64,000 nucleotides of DNA. Source: JBJXGV01 sp046160485 (GTDB lineage: Bacteria; Orphanbacterota; Orphanbacteria; JBJXGV01). Both the position numbers and the translations under genes were made by a program. The notes under the pieces were generated by a model. It ran no database searches. It had not been told where the DNA came from and saw only the letters and a list, made by a program, of their open reading frames with translations. The DNA is taken from NCBI GenBank assembly GCA_046160485.1, contig JBJXGV010000001.1, positions 1-64,000 of the forward strand, in the 5' to 3' direction. Shown in pieces: positions 34,019-44,100 of the stretch (positions are counted from its first letter, which is position 1; every line of letters starts with the position of its first letter).

Positions 34019-34780
34019 TTAGCTCGGACGGCGAGGCGGAGGTGTCGCGGCGCGGTGTTTGATCTGGGCGGCGATCGTGTGGAAGAGGTTGACCTCGCGC
34101 TCCTTGAGAAACGAGCGCAGGAGCAGGTTCCGAAGCGAGAGGCGCACGCGCTTCCCGACGTTCGCCGGAAATGCGAGCGAGTCGATCGCCTCGTCGAGGC
34201 TCGCGAACATCCGCTCGAGGCTCTCGGAGCGCGCAAGCGACGCGGCGGCGGCCGGGGTCGGCGCGCCGGGAATGACGCGACCTCGGGGGCGCGGCAAATT
34301 CTCAGCGGTCTGGGCGCGCCGCCACACGTACGCGAAAACCATGACGCACTGCGCGAGATTGAGCGACGGCTGGTGGACCGCGAGCGGGACACGCGAGACG
34401 TGGTGGCACATCTCGAGCTGCTCGTTCGTCAGCCCCGTGCGTTCATTGCCGAAGACAAGCGCGACCGGCGCCGTCGCCGAGATGCTGAGGGCGAGTGCTA
34501 CCGCCTCCTCCGGGTCGAGGAACCGCAGATCGCGGTGGCGGCGGCGCGTCGTCGTACCGATGACGAGCGCGCAATCCGCGACGGCAGCAGCGAGGTTCGG
34601 AAAGACCTTCGCGGCGTGAAGAAGCCGCTGGGACGAGTGGGCCATGCCGTGCGCGACCTCCGTCAGCCACGGCTCCGTCGGCGCGACGAGCACAAGATCC
34701 GAGAGACCCATCGTCTTCATCGCTCGCGCGACGGACCCGATGTTGCCGGGCTCCTGAGGTTCGCAGAGAACGATGCGCAT
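34019..34780 (-). CDS. TrmJ/SpoU-family RNA 2'-O-methyltransferase
   Basis: 253 residues. The SPOUT motifs are visible: motif 1 EPQEPGNIGSVARAMKTM, motif 2 VFGNERTGLTNEQLEMC and motif 3 LNLAQCVMVFAY. The C-terminal domain is helical. TrmJ methylates position 32 of tRNA; that role fits the length and motifs but is inferred. The ATG at 34780 is the start of similarity. It follows the IscU-like gene by 25 bases on the same strand. Confidence 0.9.
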   Translation of the reverse strand: MRIVLCEPQEPGNIGSVARAMKTMGLSDLVLVAPTEPWLTEVAHGMAHSSQRLLHAAKVFPNLAAAVADCALVIGTTTRRRHRDLRFLDPEEAVALALSISATAPVALVFGNERTGLTNEQLEMCHHVSRVPLAVHQPSLNLAQCVMVFAYVWRRAQTAENLPRPRGRVIPGAPTPAAAASLARSESLERMFASLDEAIDSLAFPANVGKRVRLSLRNLLLRSFLKEREVNLFHTIAAQIKHRAATPPPRRPS

Positions 34781-34805
34781 GATGTGGCGTCCGGCGCGGC
34801 CGGAG

Positions 34806-35249
34806 CTAGCGGGCCGTGTCGAGGGCGCGAGCGCTCTCGACGAGGCGCGCGACCGCGTCCTCCGCGAGGACGGAGCAGTGCAGTTTGTCGGGCGCAAGCC
34901 CGCCCATCGCGTCGGCGACCGTGGCATTGCGAAGCGCGAGTGCCTCGTCGAGCGTACGGCCGGAGAGAAGTTCGGTGAGCACGCTCGATGCCGCGATCGC
35001 CGCAACGCATCCGAGAGTGTGAAAGCCCGCGGCCTCGATACGTCCCGCGCGAACGCGCGCGTAGAGCCGCATCGTATCGCCGTCGTCGGGATGCCCGACG
35101 GTCACCTCCACGTTGCCGCCCTCGACGGGGCCGACGTTGCGCGGGTTCCGGAAGTGGTCGAGCGTCGTTTCGCTATAGCGCGAGAAGGCGCGCGCGGCGC
35201 GTGGCGCGTCCTCGTCGTCTTCGTTCTTGTTTCCGCTCTCGTGGCGCAT
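34806..35249 (-). CDS. IscU/NifU-N-like iron-sulfur scaffold with a missing ligand Cys
   Basis: 147 residues. It has the IscU fold signatures YSETTLDHFRNPRNVG and HTLGCVAAIAASSVLTE, plus DKLHCSVLAEDA. The second and third cluster ligands, Cys81 and Cys125, are present. The first, in PxCGD, is replaced by Asp56 (PDDGD). Asp58 next to it is retained. It may be a specialised or degenerate scaffold; no iscS or fdx neighbour is visible. The N-terminal 22 residues are a charged extension. Confidence 0.85.
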   Translation of the reverse strand: MRHESGNKNEDDEDAPRAARAFSRYSETTLDHFRNPRNVGPVEGGNVEVTVGHPDDGDTMRLYARVRAGRIEAAGFHTLGCVAAIAASSVLTELLSGRTLDEALALRNATVADAMGGLAPDKLHCSVLAEDAVARLVESARALDTAR

Positions 35250-35383
35250 GATCGGCGAGAGTATCGGCGAGCGCGCCCGATTGCGCAAGCAACGCACGCG
35301 CGCATTCGCGGCGCAAACGAGGATCGTGTTGAGAGACGCGCCCCACTCCCCTAGCATGGACGCTCTTCGGAGGGCTCGCGACG

Positions 35384-36640
35384 GTGGCAGCGGAAAAGAC
35401 GCGTTACGGAACGCTCGCGGGGATCGTGCTCGTCTCCGCGGTGCTGCGGCTTTTCTATCTGATCGTCGCGCCGGACAGCGTGGCGTTCGAGAACGGGCTC
35501 GCCGGCTCGGACGACGAGAAGTCGCACATGAACTACGTGCTCGCGCTCGAAATGGGAAACGCTGTGCCCGTGCAGACGGACTCACCGAAATCCCCCGGCG
35601 CGTTCGAGCGAAACGCCTTCGAGTACTACCAGCCGCCGCTCTCGTATTGGCTCGGCGCGCGCGTGCTCGAGGCCAGCGGCGCCCATCTCTTCGCGTTGCA
35701 GGTGCGTTGGGTGCGCCTGCTCAGCGTCGCCCTCGGGATCGTTCAAGTCATCCTCTGCTGGCCAATCGTGCGCCGCGTTTTTCGCGATCGCGCCGACGCC
35801 GAGGCGGCATTCGCGATCGCGGCGCTTCTCGGCGCGCACGTGAAGGCGACCACGTTCGTCAGCAACGACGCGCTGGCGTTTCTGCTCTTTACGCTCGCGA
35901 TCCTCGTCGTGATTTGGCGCGAGGAGCGTCCGGCATCGGTCGGGCTCGATGTTGCGCTCGGAGCGGTCATCGCGGCGGCGTGGCTAACGAAAAGTTCAGC
36001 GAGCGTGCTCGTCGCGTTCGTTGCTGTCGCGGAGGTCGTGCGCGCCCGCGCGCGGCGCGACGGACGCGGCGCCTTGGGTGCCGGGCTCGCGATTCTCGCG
36101 GGGACGCTCATCGCGGCGCCGTGGTATGCGCGCAACCTGCGTGTGTACGGCGAACTCTTCGCGATCTCGGTGAGCCACGGGCCGAAGTTCGACTACCCCG
36201 TGACCGCGGAGTACCTCGTGGGGCGGCTACTCCATCTTCCATACGAGATGTTCTTCGCGTGGTACGTCGAGCATCCGAGTCCGCTCTTTGCGCTCCTGAC
36301 GAAACTCGAATACGTCTACCTCGCGGCGGCGATCGTTCTCTTCGCGGTCGGGGCGAAGCGGCGTGACGACGCGCCGCTCGCGACGCCGGCCGGCCGGCTC
36401 GTGTTCTTGCTCTTCGCACTCAACACGCTCGCGCATGCCGCCTATTCCGCAACGTACGGATACTTCGGCCCGCGGCAGATCCTCGGCGCAGTGAGCGCGT
36501 GGGCGGTGCTGCTCGCGCTGCCGGCAATCGCGGCAAGCCGCGCCGCGCGCGGTCGTATCCCGCCGCTCGCGATCGCGGCCGCGCTCGTACTCCCGAAGCA
36601 CATCGAGTGCCTGATTCGATTCGTCGCCGGCGCGCGGTAG
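35384..36640 (+). CDS. Dolichyl-mannosyltransferase-like (GT39-type) membrane protein
   Basis: 418 residues from a GTG with a GGAGGG ribosome site. An early conserved acidic motif (GSDDEKSH), an EYYQPPLSYWLG motif after the first membrane segment, and eight or more hydrophobic segments place it with ArnT/PMT-like glycosyltransferases that use polyprenyl-phosphate sugars outside the membrane. Acceptor and sugar are unknown. It diverges from the IscU-like gene. Confidence 0.75.
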   Translation: MAAEKTRYGTLAGIVLVSAVLRLFYLIVAPDSVAFENGLAGSDDEKSHMNYVLALEMGNAVPVQTDSPKSPGAFERNAFEYYQPPLSYWLGARVLEASGAHLFALQVRWVRLLSVALGIVQVILCWPIVRRVFRDRADAEAAFAIAALLGAHVKATTFVSNDALAFLLFTLAILVVIWREERPASVGLDVALGAVIAAAWLTKSSASVLVAFVAVAEVVRARARRDGRGALGAGLAILAGTLIAAPWYARNLRVYGELFAISVSHGPKFDYPVTAEYLVGRLLHLPYEMFFAWYVEHPSPLFALLTKLEYVYLAAAIVLFAVGAKRRDDAPLATPAGRLVFLLFALNTLAHAAYSATYGYFGPRQILGAVSAWAVLLALPAIAASRAARGRIPPLAIAAALVLPKHIECLIRFVAGAR

Positions 36641-36693
36641 CACGGGCGGATCGGTGACGCGCCGGCGTGGCATCGCCGTGTCGAGCCGATCGA

Positions 36694-37689
36694 TCAGCCG
36701 CGGCCGAGGTGGCGAATCACGACGAGCGCGCGGGCGACTCGCGTCGCGTGGAGCGTCTCCCAATACGGCGCGAGCTCGCCGCCGAACGCGCGTTTGAAGC
36801 GCGCGATCGTCGGCGTATTTGCGCCCATAAAGTCAAATACTACATTGGCTTCAGACGCATCTCTCAGGATCTTCCAGAGCATGAGAGAGAAGCCTCCCTC
36901 CGCCATGTGCTCTGGCGCCGTCCCCGCGATCCAGGCGTAGCTGGCGTGCGCGTCGGCGATCTGAATCTGGAACGCGTGGTCCGCGCCATCGGCCCCGCGG
37001 ACGACGTACGCGCGCGCGATTCCTTCGCGAAGCAAGCGGTCCGCGAGCGTCGAAAGCACCGATTCGGGAACCGGCGGCGGTGTGCGATGCCGGCGATACG
37101 ACGCGGCGTACGCGGAGATCAGTTCCGAAGTTTTCTCGACGCGCTGCACGACGAGTCCCGCCTCTTCGGCGCGACGGATCTTCTTGCGCGCGTTGTGCTC
37201 GAACGACGCGAGCATCTCCTCGGATTCGCGCGGCGCGATGCGGTACGTATAGCGCGGCGTCACGCGCCAGCCGGCCCACTGGAAGGGGCGCGTGTCGGCA
37301 AGTCCCGGCGCGTGCGTGAATCGCGCGAACGCGAACCGCTCGCGCACTCCGGCGACGAGCGCTTCGAGAATCTGCTCCGTCTCCGAGATCGACCGCCCCG
37401 AGCGTTCGTACTCGGGCAGATCGAGCAGAACCCCCGCGTACCCCGCGACGACAGGGGGATTCGTCATGGCTAACCCGGCGAAGTGACGCTCGTAGGTCGG
37501 TACTCCGCCAACAAGTACGCCGTTACGGAAAACGCCGAGGATGCGACCGCGCCGGCCGAACGCGTCGGCGAGCGCGTTCGTCCAACGTGTGCTCTGAAAC
37601 ACCGTCGCGTGCGGCGCGCGATCGACGAGCGCGTCCCACGCGGCGATCTGGTCCGCGCCGAGAAACTCCGTCTCAAGCCGGGTCGCCAC
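36694..37689 (-). CDS. FemAB/GNAT-like acyltransferase
   Basis: About 331 residues from a GTG at 37689. Double GNAT-like fold wording is seen: FQSTRWTNALADAFG near the N-terminus, FEHNARKKIRRAEEAG, and a C-terminal VVFDFMGANTPTIARFKRAFG. These are typical of FemAB-related or CelD/BcsL-type acyltransferases acting on peptidoglycan or surface glycan precursors. The start overlaps the preceding glycosyltransferase gene by 17 bases, so both are likely translated together. Specific acceptor unknown. Confidence 0.75.
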   Translation of the reverse strand: MATRLETEFLGADQIAAWDALVDRAPHATVFQSTRWTNALADAFGRRGRILGVFRNGVLVGGVPTYERHFAGLAMTNPPVVAGYAGVLLDLPEYERSGRSISETEQILEALVAGVRERFAFARFTHAPGLADTRPFQWAGWRVTPRYTYRIAPRESEEMLASFEHNARKKIRRAEEAGLVVQRVEKTSELISAYAASYRRHRTPPPVPESVLSTLADRLLREGIARAYVVRGADGADHAFQIQIADAHASYAWIAGTAPEHMAEGGFSLMLWKILRDASEANVVFDFMGANTPTIARFKRAFGGELAPYWETLHATRVARALVVIRHLGRG

Positions 37690-38770
37690 GATGACCTCCG
37701 TCGTGCCGCGCGAGGAGTTCCGAGCACGCCGCGAAAACACGTTCGACGGGTAACTCCGTCATGCAGGCATGCCACGCGCATCGGGTGAAGTTGCAGAACG
37801 AACACGGCACGGCGTGATGAATCGCGACGTGGCGCGATGGATCGTAGGCGTGCCACTCCGCGGGGTTCGTCGGGCCGAAGAGCGTGACCGACGGCGTCGT
37901 GAGCGCCGCGGCGATGTGCGAGATTCCCGAGTCGGTTCCCGCGACGAGCCGCGCTAGGGCGACGAGCGCGGCGGCGGTGCCCAGATCGCCGTCGGGCGCG
38001 AGCGAAACCCGTTCGTGCCGCGCGCCGGCGATAACGGCCTCCGCGACGACGCGCTCGCCGGGTCCCCAGAGTACGAGCACATCGGCGGCGGCATCGCGCG
38101 CAAGCATACCGGCGAGCCGCGCGTAATTAGCGGACGGCCACGCCTTCGTCGCCCACTTCGCCGCCGGATTCACGAGCACGAGCGGACGGCTCGCGCCCAC
38201 GCCGCGCTCCGCGAGCAGGGCGCGCACGCGCTCGCGCGCGTGGGCCGGGACGCGCAACACGAGCGACTCGTCCGAGACGCGCACACCGAGCGGCTCGATC
38301 ATCGCGGCGTTCACGCGCACCGCGCTCCGCATGATCGCCTTGCCGTCCGCGTCGGCGACGAATCGCGGAACGCGGCGTGTGTACGCGTACCGCCGGCCGC
38401 GCGTGTCGTAGCCGACGCGCACCTTCGCGCCCGACGCGAAAACGACGAGCGCGCTCCGCGGCCCGCCGTGCAGATCGATCGCCCAGTCGAATCGCCGCGC
38501 CCGCAGCTTCGCGAAAAATTGCGCGCGCATCGCCCCGCGCCGCAGGAACGGCAGCGCCGGATCTTCGAACGCATCGATCACGAGGGCCTCGTTCACGTGC
38601 GGATTCTCCACGACGAGCGGCGTCATATTGCGCCGCACGGCGAAACTGATCCACGCCGATGGGAAGCGTTCGCGCAACGCACGCGCCACCGGGGTTGCCA
38701 ACAACACATCGCCCGCCGCGCGCGGTCGCACGAGGAGAATGTTTCGCGGCTCATCGAGGGAGGGATGCAT
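37673..38770 (-). CDS. Glycosyltransferase family 9 (heptosyltransferase-like)
   Basis: 365 residues. The GT9 landmarks are ILLVRPRAAGDVLLATPVAR at the N-terminus, IDLHGGPRSAL, and the sugar-nucleotide motif GTDSGISHIAAAL with FGPTNPAEW. GT9 enzymes add heptose or other sugars to the lipopolysaccharide core, consistent with an outer membrane. Near the C-terminus, four Cys (CSFCNFTRCAWHAC) suggest a bound metal or disulfides, a feature of some GT9 members. It forms a pair with the acyltransferase downstream. Confidence 0.9.
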   Translation of the reverse strand: MHPSLDEPRNILLVRPRAAGDVLLATPVARALRERFPSAWISFAVRRNMTPLVVENPHVNEALVIDAFEDPALPFLRRGAMRAQFFAKLRARRFDWAIDLHGGPRSALVVFASGAKVRVGYDTRGRRYAYTRRVPRFVADADGKAIMRSAVRVNAAMIEPLGVRVSDESLVLRVPAHARERVRALLAERGVGASRPLVLVNPAAKWATKAWPSANYARLAGMLARDAAADVLVLWGPGERVVAEAVIAGARHERVSLAPDGDLGTAAALVALARLVAGTDSGISHIAAALTTPSVTLFGPTNPAEWHAYDPSRHVAIHHAVPCSFCNFTRCAWHACMTELPVERVFAACSELLARHDGGHRGDPA

Positions 38771-38811
38771 TTTCGCGGCGGGATGTTAGCACCGGCCCGA
38801 GGCGCCGCATA

Positions 38812-38849
38812 GCGATCGCGGCCGGGAAAGCGCCCACGGCCGCGATCGC
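38812..38849 (-). terminator. Terminator-like hairpin after the beta-helix gene
   Basis: Perfect 13-base-pair inverted repeat (38812-38824 with 38837-38849) with a 12-base loop, starting a few bases after the beta-helix stop. No T-run follows. It would separate this gene from the glycosyltransferase 42 bases further on. Confidence 0.55.
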
Positions 38850-38853
38850 CCCT

Positions 38854-39792
38854 CTAGCGAACTCGAGGGCTCGTCTGCGCGACCGCTACGGTGTCGACAG
38901 CGCAGCCCACGCCGCCTGCGCCGATCTGCCCGCAGTCGCCGGCATTCGCCGCCGCGCAGGGCGAACCGGAAGAGATCGAGAACGTGGCGCGCTCGCAGAA
39001 GAGAGGGTCGGCGTGAAAATCGGAGGCGCCCGGCGCGCACTCCGTGGAGTAGTCGGTGCCGTTCGCGAAAAACGCGTTGCACGAAAGAACCGGCGAGACG
39101 ATGAAGCACGCGATTCCGAAGTTCGTGCTCTCGACGATCACGTTGCGTTCGATGCGCGGCTCCGTGAAGACTGTTCGTATCCCGCAGTCGTTCGCGCCGA
39201 CGATCGTGTTGCGAGTAATGAGCGGCGCTGCGCCGTTGGCGACGTCGACGCCGAAGATACCGGGTTCGACGATGACGTTCCGCTCGACGATGCTGTTCGC
39301 ATCCTGGCCGCTGCAGTAGACGCCGAAACGCGAGACGCTATCGATGGCGCAATCGACGAGGCGCGAGCCCGCGGCGAGAAGTCGCACGCCGTCGTTCAAC
39401 GAGCCGGCAAGCCGCAACCCGCGAACCGTGATGCCGAGCACGCCGGAGGGGACGACGATTCCTTGGCCGCGCTGCGCCATCGTAAAGCGCAGCACGGGCC
39501 GCGCCGCGCCGCCGACGACCGCCTCGCTTTCCGGGCGCCCCATGAGCGTCACGCCGGTGTGTCCCGCGTCGAAAACGAGGCTGCTGTCGATCATGTACTC
39601 GCCGGGCGCGACGAGAACCGTGTCGCCCGGCACCGCCATGTCGAGCGCCGCATGGAGTGTCATCGCGTCGCCCGGAAAATTGACGATCGCGGTTTCCTCC
39701 GGTGCTCCGGGCGAATCGTCGCCGCAGCCCGTCGCGAACGTCAGCGCGCAGAGAACGAGCACCGCGCCGCGGAGGTGCTTCCGGAGCGCCAT
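38854..39792 (-). CDS. Right-handed beta-helix lipoprotein
   Basis: 312 residues. The signal peptide ends in a lipobox (LTFATGC), so it is a predicted lipoprotein. The body is a parallel beta-helix (NosD/pectate-lyase-like) with repeated motifs such as SIVERNVIVEPG, PLITRNTIVGAND and PRIERNVIVEST, each one coil. Such proteins often bind or cleave polysaccharides or serve as structural surface proteins. No catalytic residues are identified. Its ATG overlaps the stop of the CoA-binding gene as TGATG, so the two are coupled. Confidence 0.82.
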   Translation of the reverse strand: MALRKHLRGAVLVLCALTFATGCGDDSPGAPEETAIVNFPGDAMTLHAALDMAVPGDTVLVAPGEYMIDSSLVFDAGHTGVTLMGRPESEAVVGGAARPVLRFTMAQRGQGIVVPSGVLGITVRGLRLAGSLNDGVRLLAAGSRLVDCAIDSVSRFGVYCSGQDANSIVERNVIVEPGIFGVDVANGAAPLITRNTIVGANDCGIRTVFTEPRIERNVIVESTNFGIACFIVSPVLSCNAFFANGTDYSTECAPGASDFHADPLFCERATFSISSGSPCAAANAGDCGQIGAGGVGCAVDTVAVAQTSPRVR

Positions 39793-40181
39793 CACGACGG
39801 AAATTGCGCCGGCCGGAGCCCGATATCGACGATCGAACACGCGAGAATGGGGCGCAGCCCGAGCGCTTCCGCCGCGCGAATCACCTCGTCGCTCTCCGCT
39901 CCCGGGTTGAGATAGAACTCCGCCGGACGCGCCGCGGCGATGTCGGGAAGAAGCGAGAGCAATCGTTGCGGGGGAAGGTAGACGGAGATCCTGTCTAGCG
40001 GGCGCGGGACGTCGCGAATCGACGCGAAGGCGGGAAGCCCCTCGATCGACGTCGCGGTAGGATGAATCGGGAAGACGTCGTAGCCCGCGGCGAGATGCGC
40101 GCGCACCGACTTGTTTCCGAATTTGGAACGGTCGCTCGACGCGCCGAGAATGGCGACACGCGGCTTCTGTTCGTCGGCCAC
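39792..40181 (-). CDS. CoA-binding (YccU-like) protein
   Basis: 129 residues from a GTG at 40181. Rossmann-like CoA-binding fold: AILGASSDRSKFGNKSVRAHLAAGYDVFPIHP and EFYLNPGAES, the usual core of the YccU/succinyl-CoA synthetase alpha-like domain. The biological role of stand-alone members is unclear. It leads the beta-helix lipoprotein gene. Confidence 0.88.
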   Translation of the reverse strand: MADEQKPRVAILGASSDRSKFGNKSVRAHLAAGYDVFPIHPTATSIEGLPAFASIRDVPRPLDRISVYLPPQRLLSLLPDIAAARPAEFYLNPGAESDEVIRAAEALGLRPILACSIVDIGLRPAQFPS

Positions 40182-40204
40182 CGGATCCTCCGTAGCGCGC
40201 GATC

Positions 40205-40224
40205 GCCCGCGACAACTCGCGGGC
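40205..40224 (-). terminator. Hairpin between the barrel gene and the CoA-binding gene
   Basis: Perfect 8-base-pair stem (40205-40212 with 40217-40224), 4-base loop, about 75 bases after the barrel-protein stop. No T-tract. Possibly a terminator of the pilus operon. Confidence 0.35.
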
Positions 40225-40297
40225 ACGACGCGCACGGGCATCCTAGCAGAAGGCTTCGCGCCTCGCCACGATCGGGCGCGTACGCGAGCGCTCTCGA

Positions 40298-41080
40298 TTA
40301 GTCGGCCGCCTCGGAGAAGCCGACGAAGAACCCGTAGTCGCCGTCGTTCCGGAAAACCGCCTCCGTCGAGAGATTGAAGTACGGGCCGACGCGATAATCG
40401 AAACCGGCGAGCGCGTACGGCGAAATCGACGAGCCGAACTCCTCGCGTTCATCCGCGACGATGCTCGGCGTTATGCCGGAGAGATCGGTCTGCACGCGAT
40501 GCACGTTTCCCTCGACGCCGCGCATCGCGAGGCCGAAGTACGGTGCGAACAGCCGCGTGCTGAAGACAATCGCAGCGGTCGCCTGAAGTTCGCGCCACGA
40601 GTAGTCGGTCTCGAATCGTTCACGCAACACGGCGCTCGGGAAAACCAGGTCCATCTCACCGACGCCGCTCGAGAGCAGCATCAGTCCTTCGGCGGCGACG
40701 ACGAGGCGCGGTGCGTTGGGGCCCGACGAAAACCTCATCGGCTCCATGCGCACGCCGCCGCCCCACGCGAAGCGCGGATTCGTATTCAGCGCGACGCGGT
40801 TGCCCGCGATCTCGCCGATCACGTCGATATCGGCCGCGCCGGCGCGAAACGTCAGGTTCATTCGCGGCGCGAGCCTGTACGTCGCCTTCGCCAGATAGCG
40901 ATCCGACTCCGCGGCGTCGTTTCCGATCGGCGTCACGACGTGTTCCGTCTCGACGCCGATGACGAATCCGCCCTGGCTCGGCAGGCTCACGGGATTTCCG
41001 AAGGAGGCCGCCTCGGCTCCGCCGGCCACGCAGAGCGCCGCCATGATGGCCAGTGCGAACTGTTGGGTGGCTGTCTTCAT
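40298..41080 (-). CDS. Predicted outer-membrane beta-barrel protein
   Basis: 260 residues. The signal peptide ends in GGAEA|A. After it come alternating strands with aromatic ends (FVIGVETEHVV, SDRYLAKATYRLA, MNLTFRAGAADIDV, PYALAGFDYRVGPYFNLS) and a late FVGFSEAAD, typical of a small outer-membrane barrel. No family is recognised. It lies 22 bases after the Ig-repeat lipoprotein gene, at the end of the pilMNOPQ operon, which hints that it may be a partner or anchor of the pilus or the Ig protein. Confidence 0.7.
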   Translation of the reverse strand: MKTATQQFALAIMAALCVAGGAEAASFGNPVSLPSQGGFVIGVETEHVVTPIGNDAAESDRYLAKATYRLAPRMNLTFRAGAADIDVIGEIAGNRVALNTNPRFAWGGGVRMEPMRFSSGPNAPRLVVAAEGLMLLSSGVGEMDLVFPSAVLRERFETDYSWRELQATAAIVFSTRLFAPYFGLAMRGVEGNVHRVQTDLSGITPSIVADEREEFGSSISPYALAGFDYRVGPYFNLSTEAVFRNDGDYGFFVGFSEAAD

Positions 41081-41102
41081 GATGGTCGTCCGCCTCCGTT
41101 TC

Positions 41103-44100
41103 TTAATCGATCGTTCCGCTGTAGATGAACGAAGCGTTCCCGTTTGCACTGTTCGTAACCGTGATCTTGATGAAGCAGTTGACCGGCGGCGCTGTGTCGC
41201 CCGGCGAACCGTCGTACGCGGTGACCGCGTAGTACGTCGCGCCCTGCGACTGCGTGTCGGGAAGCTGAACCGACGTGTCGCCGACGAACGTCGACGCGCC
41301 CGAGAATTCGAAGTTGATGAACGTCAGCTCGACGAGCGGATTGCCGCAGTCGTCGCCAACGTAGAAGATGATCGGCACGGAGCCGCCATCCGGCACCGCG
41401 AACGTCGATGTTGCCGGATAGAGGACATCGATCTGCGTCGAGCCCGACATGAGAACCCGCGCCTCGGCTTCAATTGTTTGGTTGTACTCGTCCACGGTCC
41501 GCGCGGTCACGTAGGCGTAGCCGGTGTCCGCGCACGTCGGCGACGGCGCCGCCGTATAGAGCGTCGCGACCGCCTGGCCGACCGCATTCGTGATCGCCGA
41601 TCCGGTAATGCCCCCTCGGTTCGTCGAGAACGAAACGACGGTTCCCGGCGGTACAGGATTCGAGTACTTGTCGAAGATGAACGCCGTGATCCGGTCTTCG
41701 AGGCCGTAGCGCACGCGGCCCGCGATGTTGGCCTTCTGCATCGCCAGCGAGAAGTGCGCTTGATCCGGCGGCCCGCCGCTGACGACAACGGACGCAACCT
41801 CCGACGCAATCAGCGGGCTCGATCCGACCACCGCCGCACGCACCTTTGCGACGCCCGCGACGGTGCCGCTGTTGACGCTCGTGCGAGCGAGTCCGAGCGC
41901 GTCCGTCGTCACCGTAACCGGCGAGAGGTACGCGCCGCCGCCCGGCGACGACGTGAACTCGAAGAAGACTTCCACCGCGTTGTCTTGATTGACCGGCTGC
42001 CCGGTCGCGTCACGCACCTCGAACACGAGTTCCGAACTCGAATTCTGTCCGGTCCCCGTCACGCCGATCGAGGTGTAGGCGACAGATTCCAGCGCGATGC
42101 TCGCCGCCGGTCCGGGCTCCGATCCGCTCGTGAAGTTCTTGCACATCGTGACCGTGCCTCCCGACGTCTCCGCGGAGAGCCAGAAGTTCGGGAAGTCGTC
42201 GAGAATCGCGTACGGCGCTTTCAAACACGTGACCGCGACACCGTGCGCGATGCTCTGCGTACCGGGGCAGTCGGCGAGATTGTGCGTGAACGCAAGACCG
42301 TCGATCGCGACGTCGGGCAATGGCTCGCCCGAGCCGCAACTATCGGCGGAGACCGCGAAGAAGACGGCCGTCGAGTCTTCAACCGTGTTGGAGTAACGGT
42401 CGACGACGGTCGCCGTCACGATGAAGCTGAAGAGCGCGCCGGAAAGCGGCGCGGAGACTTGCGAAATGTTGAGGCTGATCGAGTCGGGCGGGCCCGCGCC
42501 GATGACGACGCGCGAGTTCGCCGAGAGAAGCGGCGGAACGCTCGCGGTCACCTCGATCGTTCCCGAGAGCACGCCGCTCGACAGAGCGATGCGCGCGGCG
42601 CCATCTTCGACGGGCACGCTGACGGGGCCGCCGCCGTTCGACGGCGCGCCGAGATACTCGCCGCCGCCAGGGCCTTCCGTAATCGTGAACACCACGTTGA
42701 ATCCCGACTGGATCAGATCGCCGCGCTCGTTGAAGAGTTCCGCGGAGAGCGTCGTCGTTTCCGAGCCGCCCGTTTGCGCGACCTGAATCTTCGGCGACGC
42801 CGTGCGAATCAGAATCGACGATGGAATCTGCTCCGCGAGCGAAGTCATCGAGACTTCGATCGTGTCCCGCAGCGAACCGAAGGCCGCGATCACGACGGCC
42901 GTATCAGGCTCGGCGGACGAGGTCAGCATCGCGACCGCCTTCCCGTCGTCGCCCGTTTCGAGCACGCCCGTGATGACGCCCGCCGAAGTGGAGAACGAGA
43001 CCTCTTTGCCGGCGACCGGATTGTTCGACGAGTTCAGCAAGATCGCGGTCACGGCCGTCTGGCTCGAGCCGTCGGATGGGATCGTGGTTGGGCTCGCGCC
43101 GAGGATGCGGAGCGTCAGCGGCGTGAACGCCGCGGCCACCGTGTCCGAGAGCGCGCCGAAAACAGTTCCAGTCACCGTCGCGCTCCCCGGCTCGACGCCC
43201 GCGAAGAGCGTCGCCACCGAGTAACCCGTCGCGTCGGTCGAGTCGGTACTCGAGATCGAACCGAGCGTCGTGCCGTACGCCACGATCACCTGCGGCACGG
43301 TCACCTGGCTCGTCGTCTCCTTCACGAGCGTGCGCACGAAGGTCGAATCTTCGCCGTCCGCAACGAGGCTCGCTTCGTCGATCGTCATCTCCACGGAGAT
43401 GCCGCGGAACGTCGCGAACGCGTCGCCGATGTCGATGAAGTCGCCCGCGACTTCCGAATTCGCGATCTTCGCCGTGACGAGCGCTTCGACGTCGATGCGG
43501 CTTGCGATGCTTCGCAGCGTCGCCTCCGCCTTGCCGTTGTTCTGTGTAAACGCGGTCGGCGTGATGAAGCCCGCCGTCGATTCGAAGAAGACCGGAACGC
43601 CGATCCGCGGCTGGCCGAACTCGTCGAGCACCTGCGCCGTCATCGTCGTCGTCGACGCGCCGTCCGCGATCAGGCTCGAGACGCCGGCGATCAGTTCGCC
43701 CTGCCCGACCTGAATGACGACCTCTTTCTGGAATGAGCCGAGCGACGCGGTGATGCGCGCGGTTCCTTCAGTCGTACCGCTCACGAATGTCGTTCGCGCG
43801 AAACCCTGCGCGTCGGTCACCGCCATCGTATCGACCGAGCCGATATCGGTGCGGAAGACGACAGGAATGCCCGAGACCGGAGCGCCGTTCTCATCGATGA
43901 TGAAGACCGTGACCATCGCTTCTTGGTCGCCCGCGTTGACGCGCTTCGGACTCGCCGTCAGCGAACCGATGAAGTTGATCGGCACATCGCTCGGATTGAA
44001 CGGATTGACGTTGCCCTTGTCGCTGCAGCCTGCCCACACGACGACTCCCGCTAGAAGCGAGACCGTCGCGGCGAGCGCGACCCAACGCGGAAAACCGTTT

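Noticed and set aside
40959..43736. Long antisense open frame (about 925 codons) opposite the Ig-repeat lipoprotein
   Set aside because: Arg/Asp-rich translation with no domain; a by-product of high GC and codon bias in the real gene.
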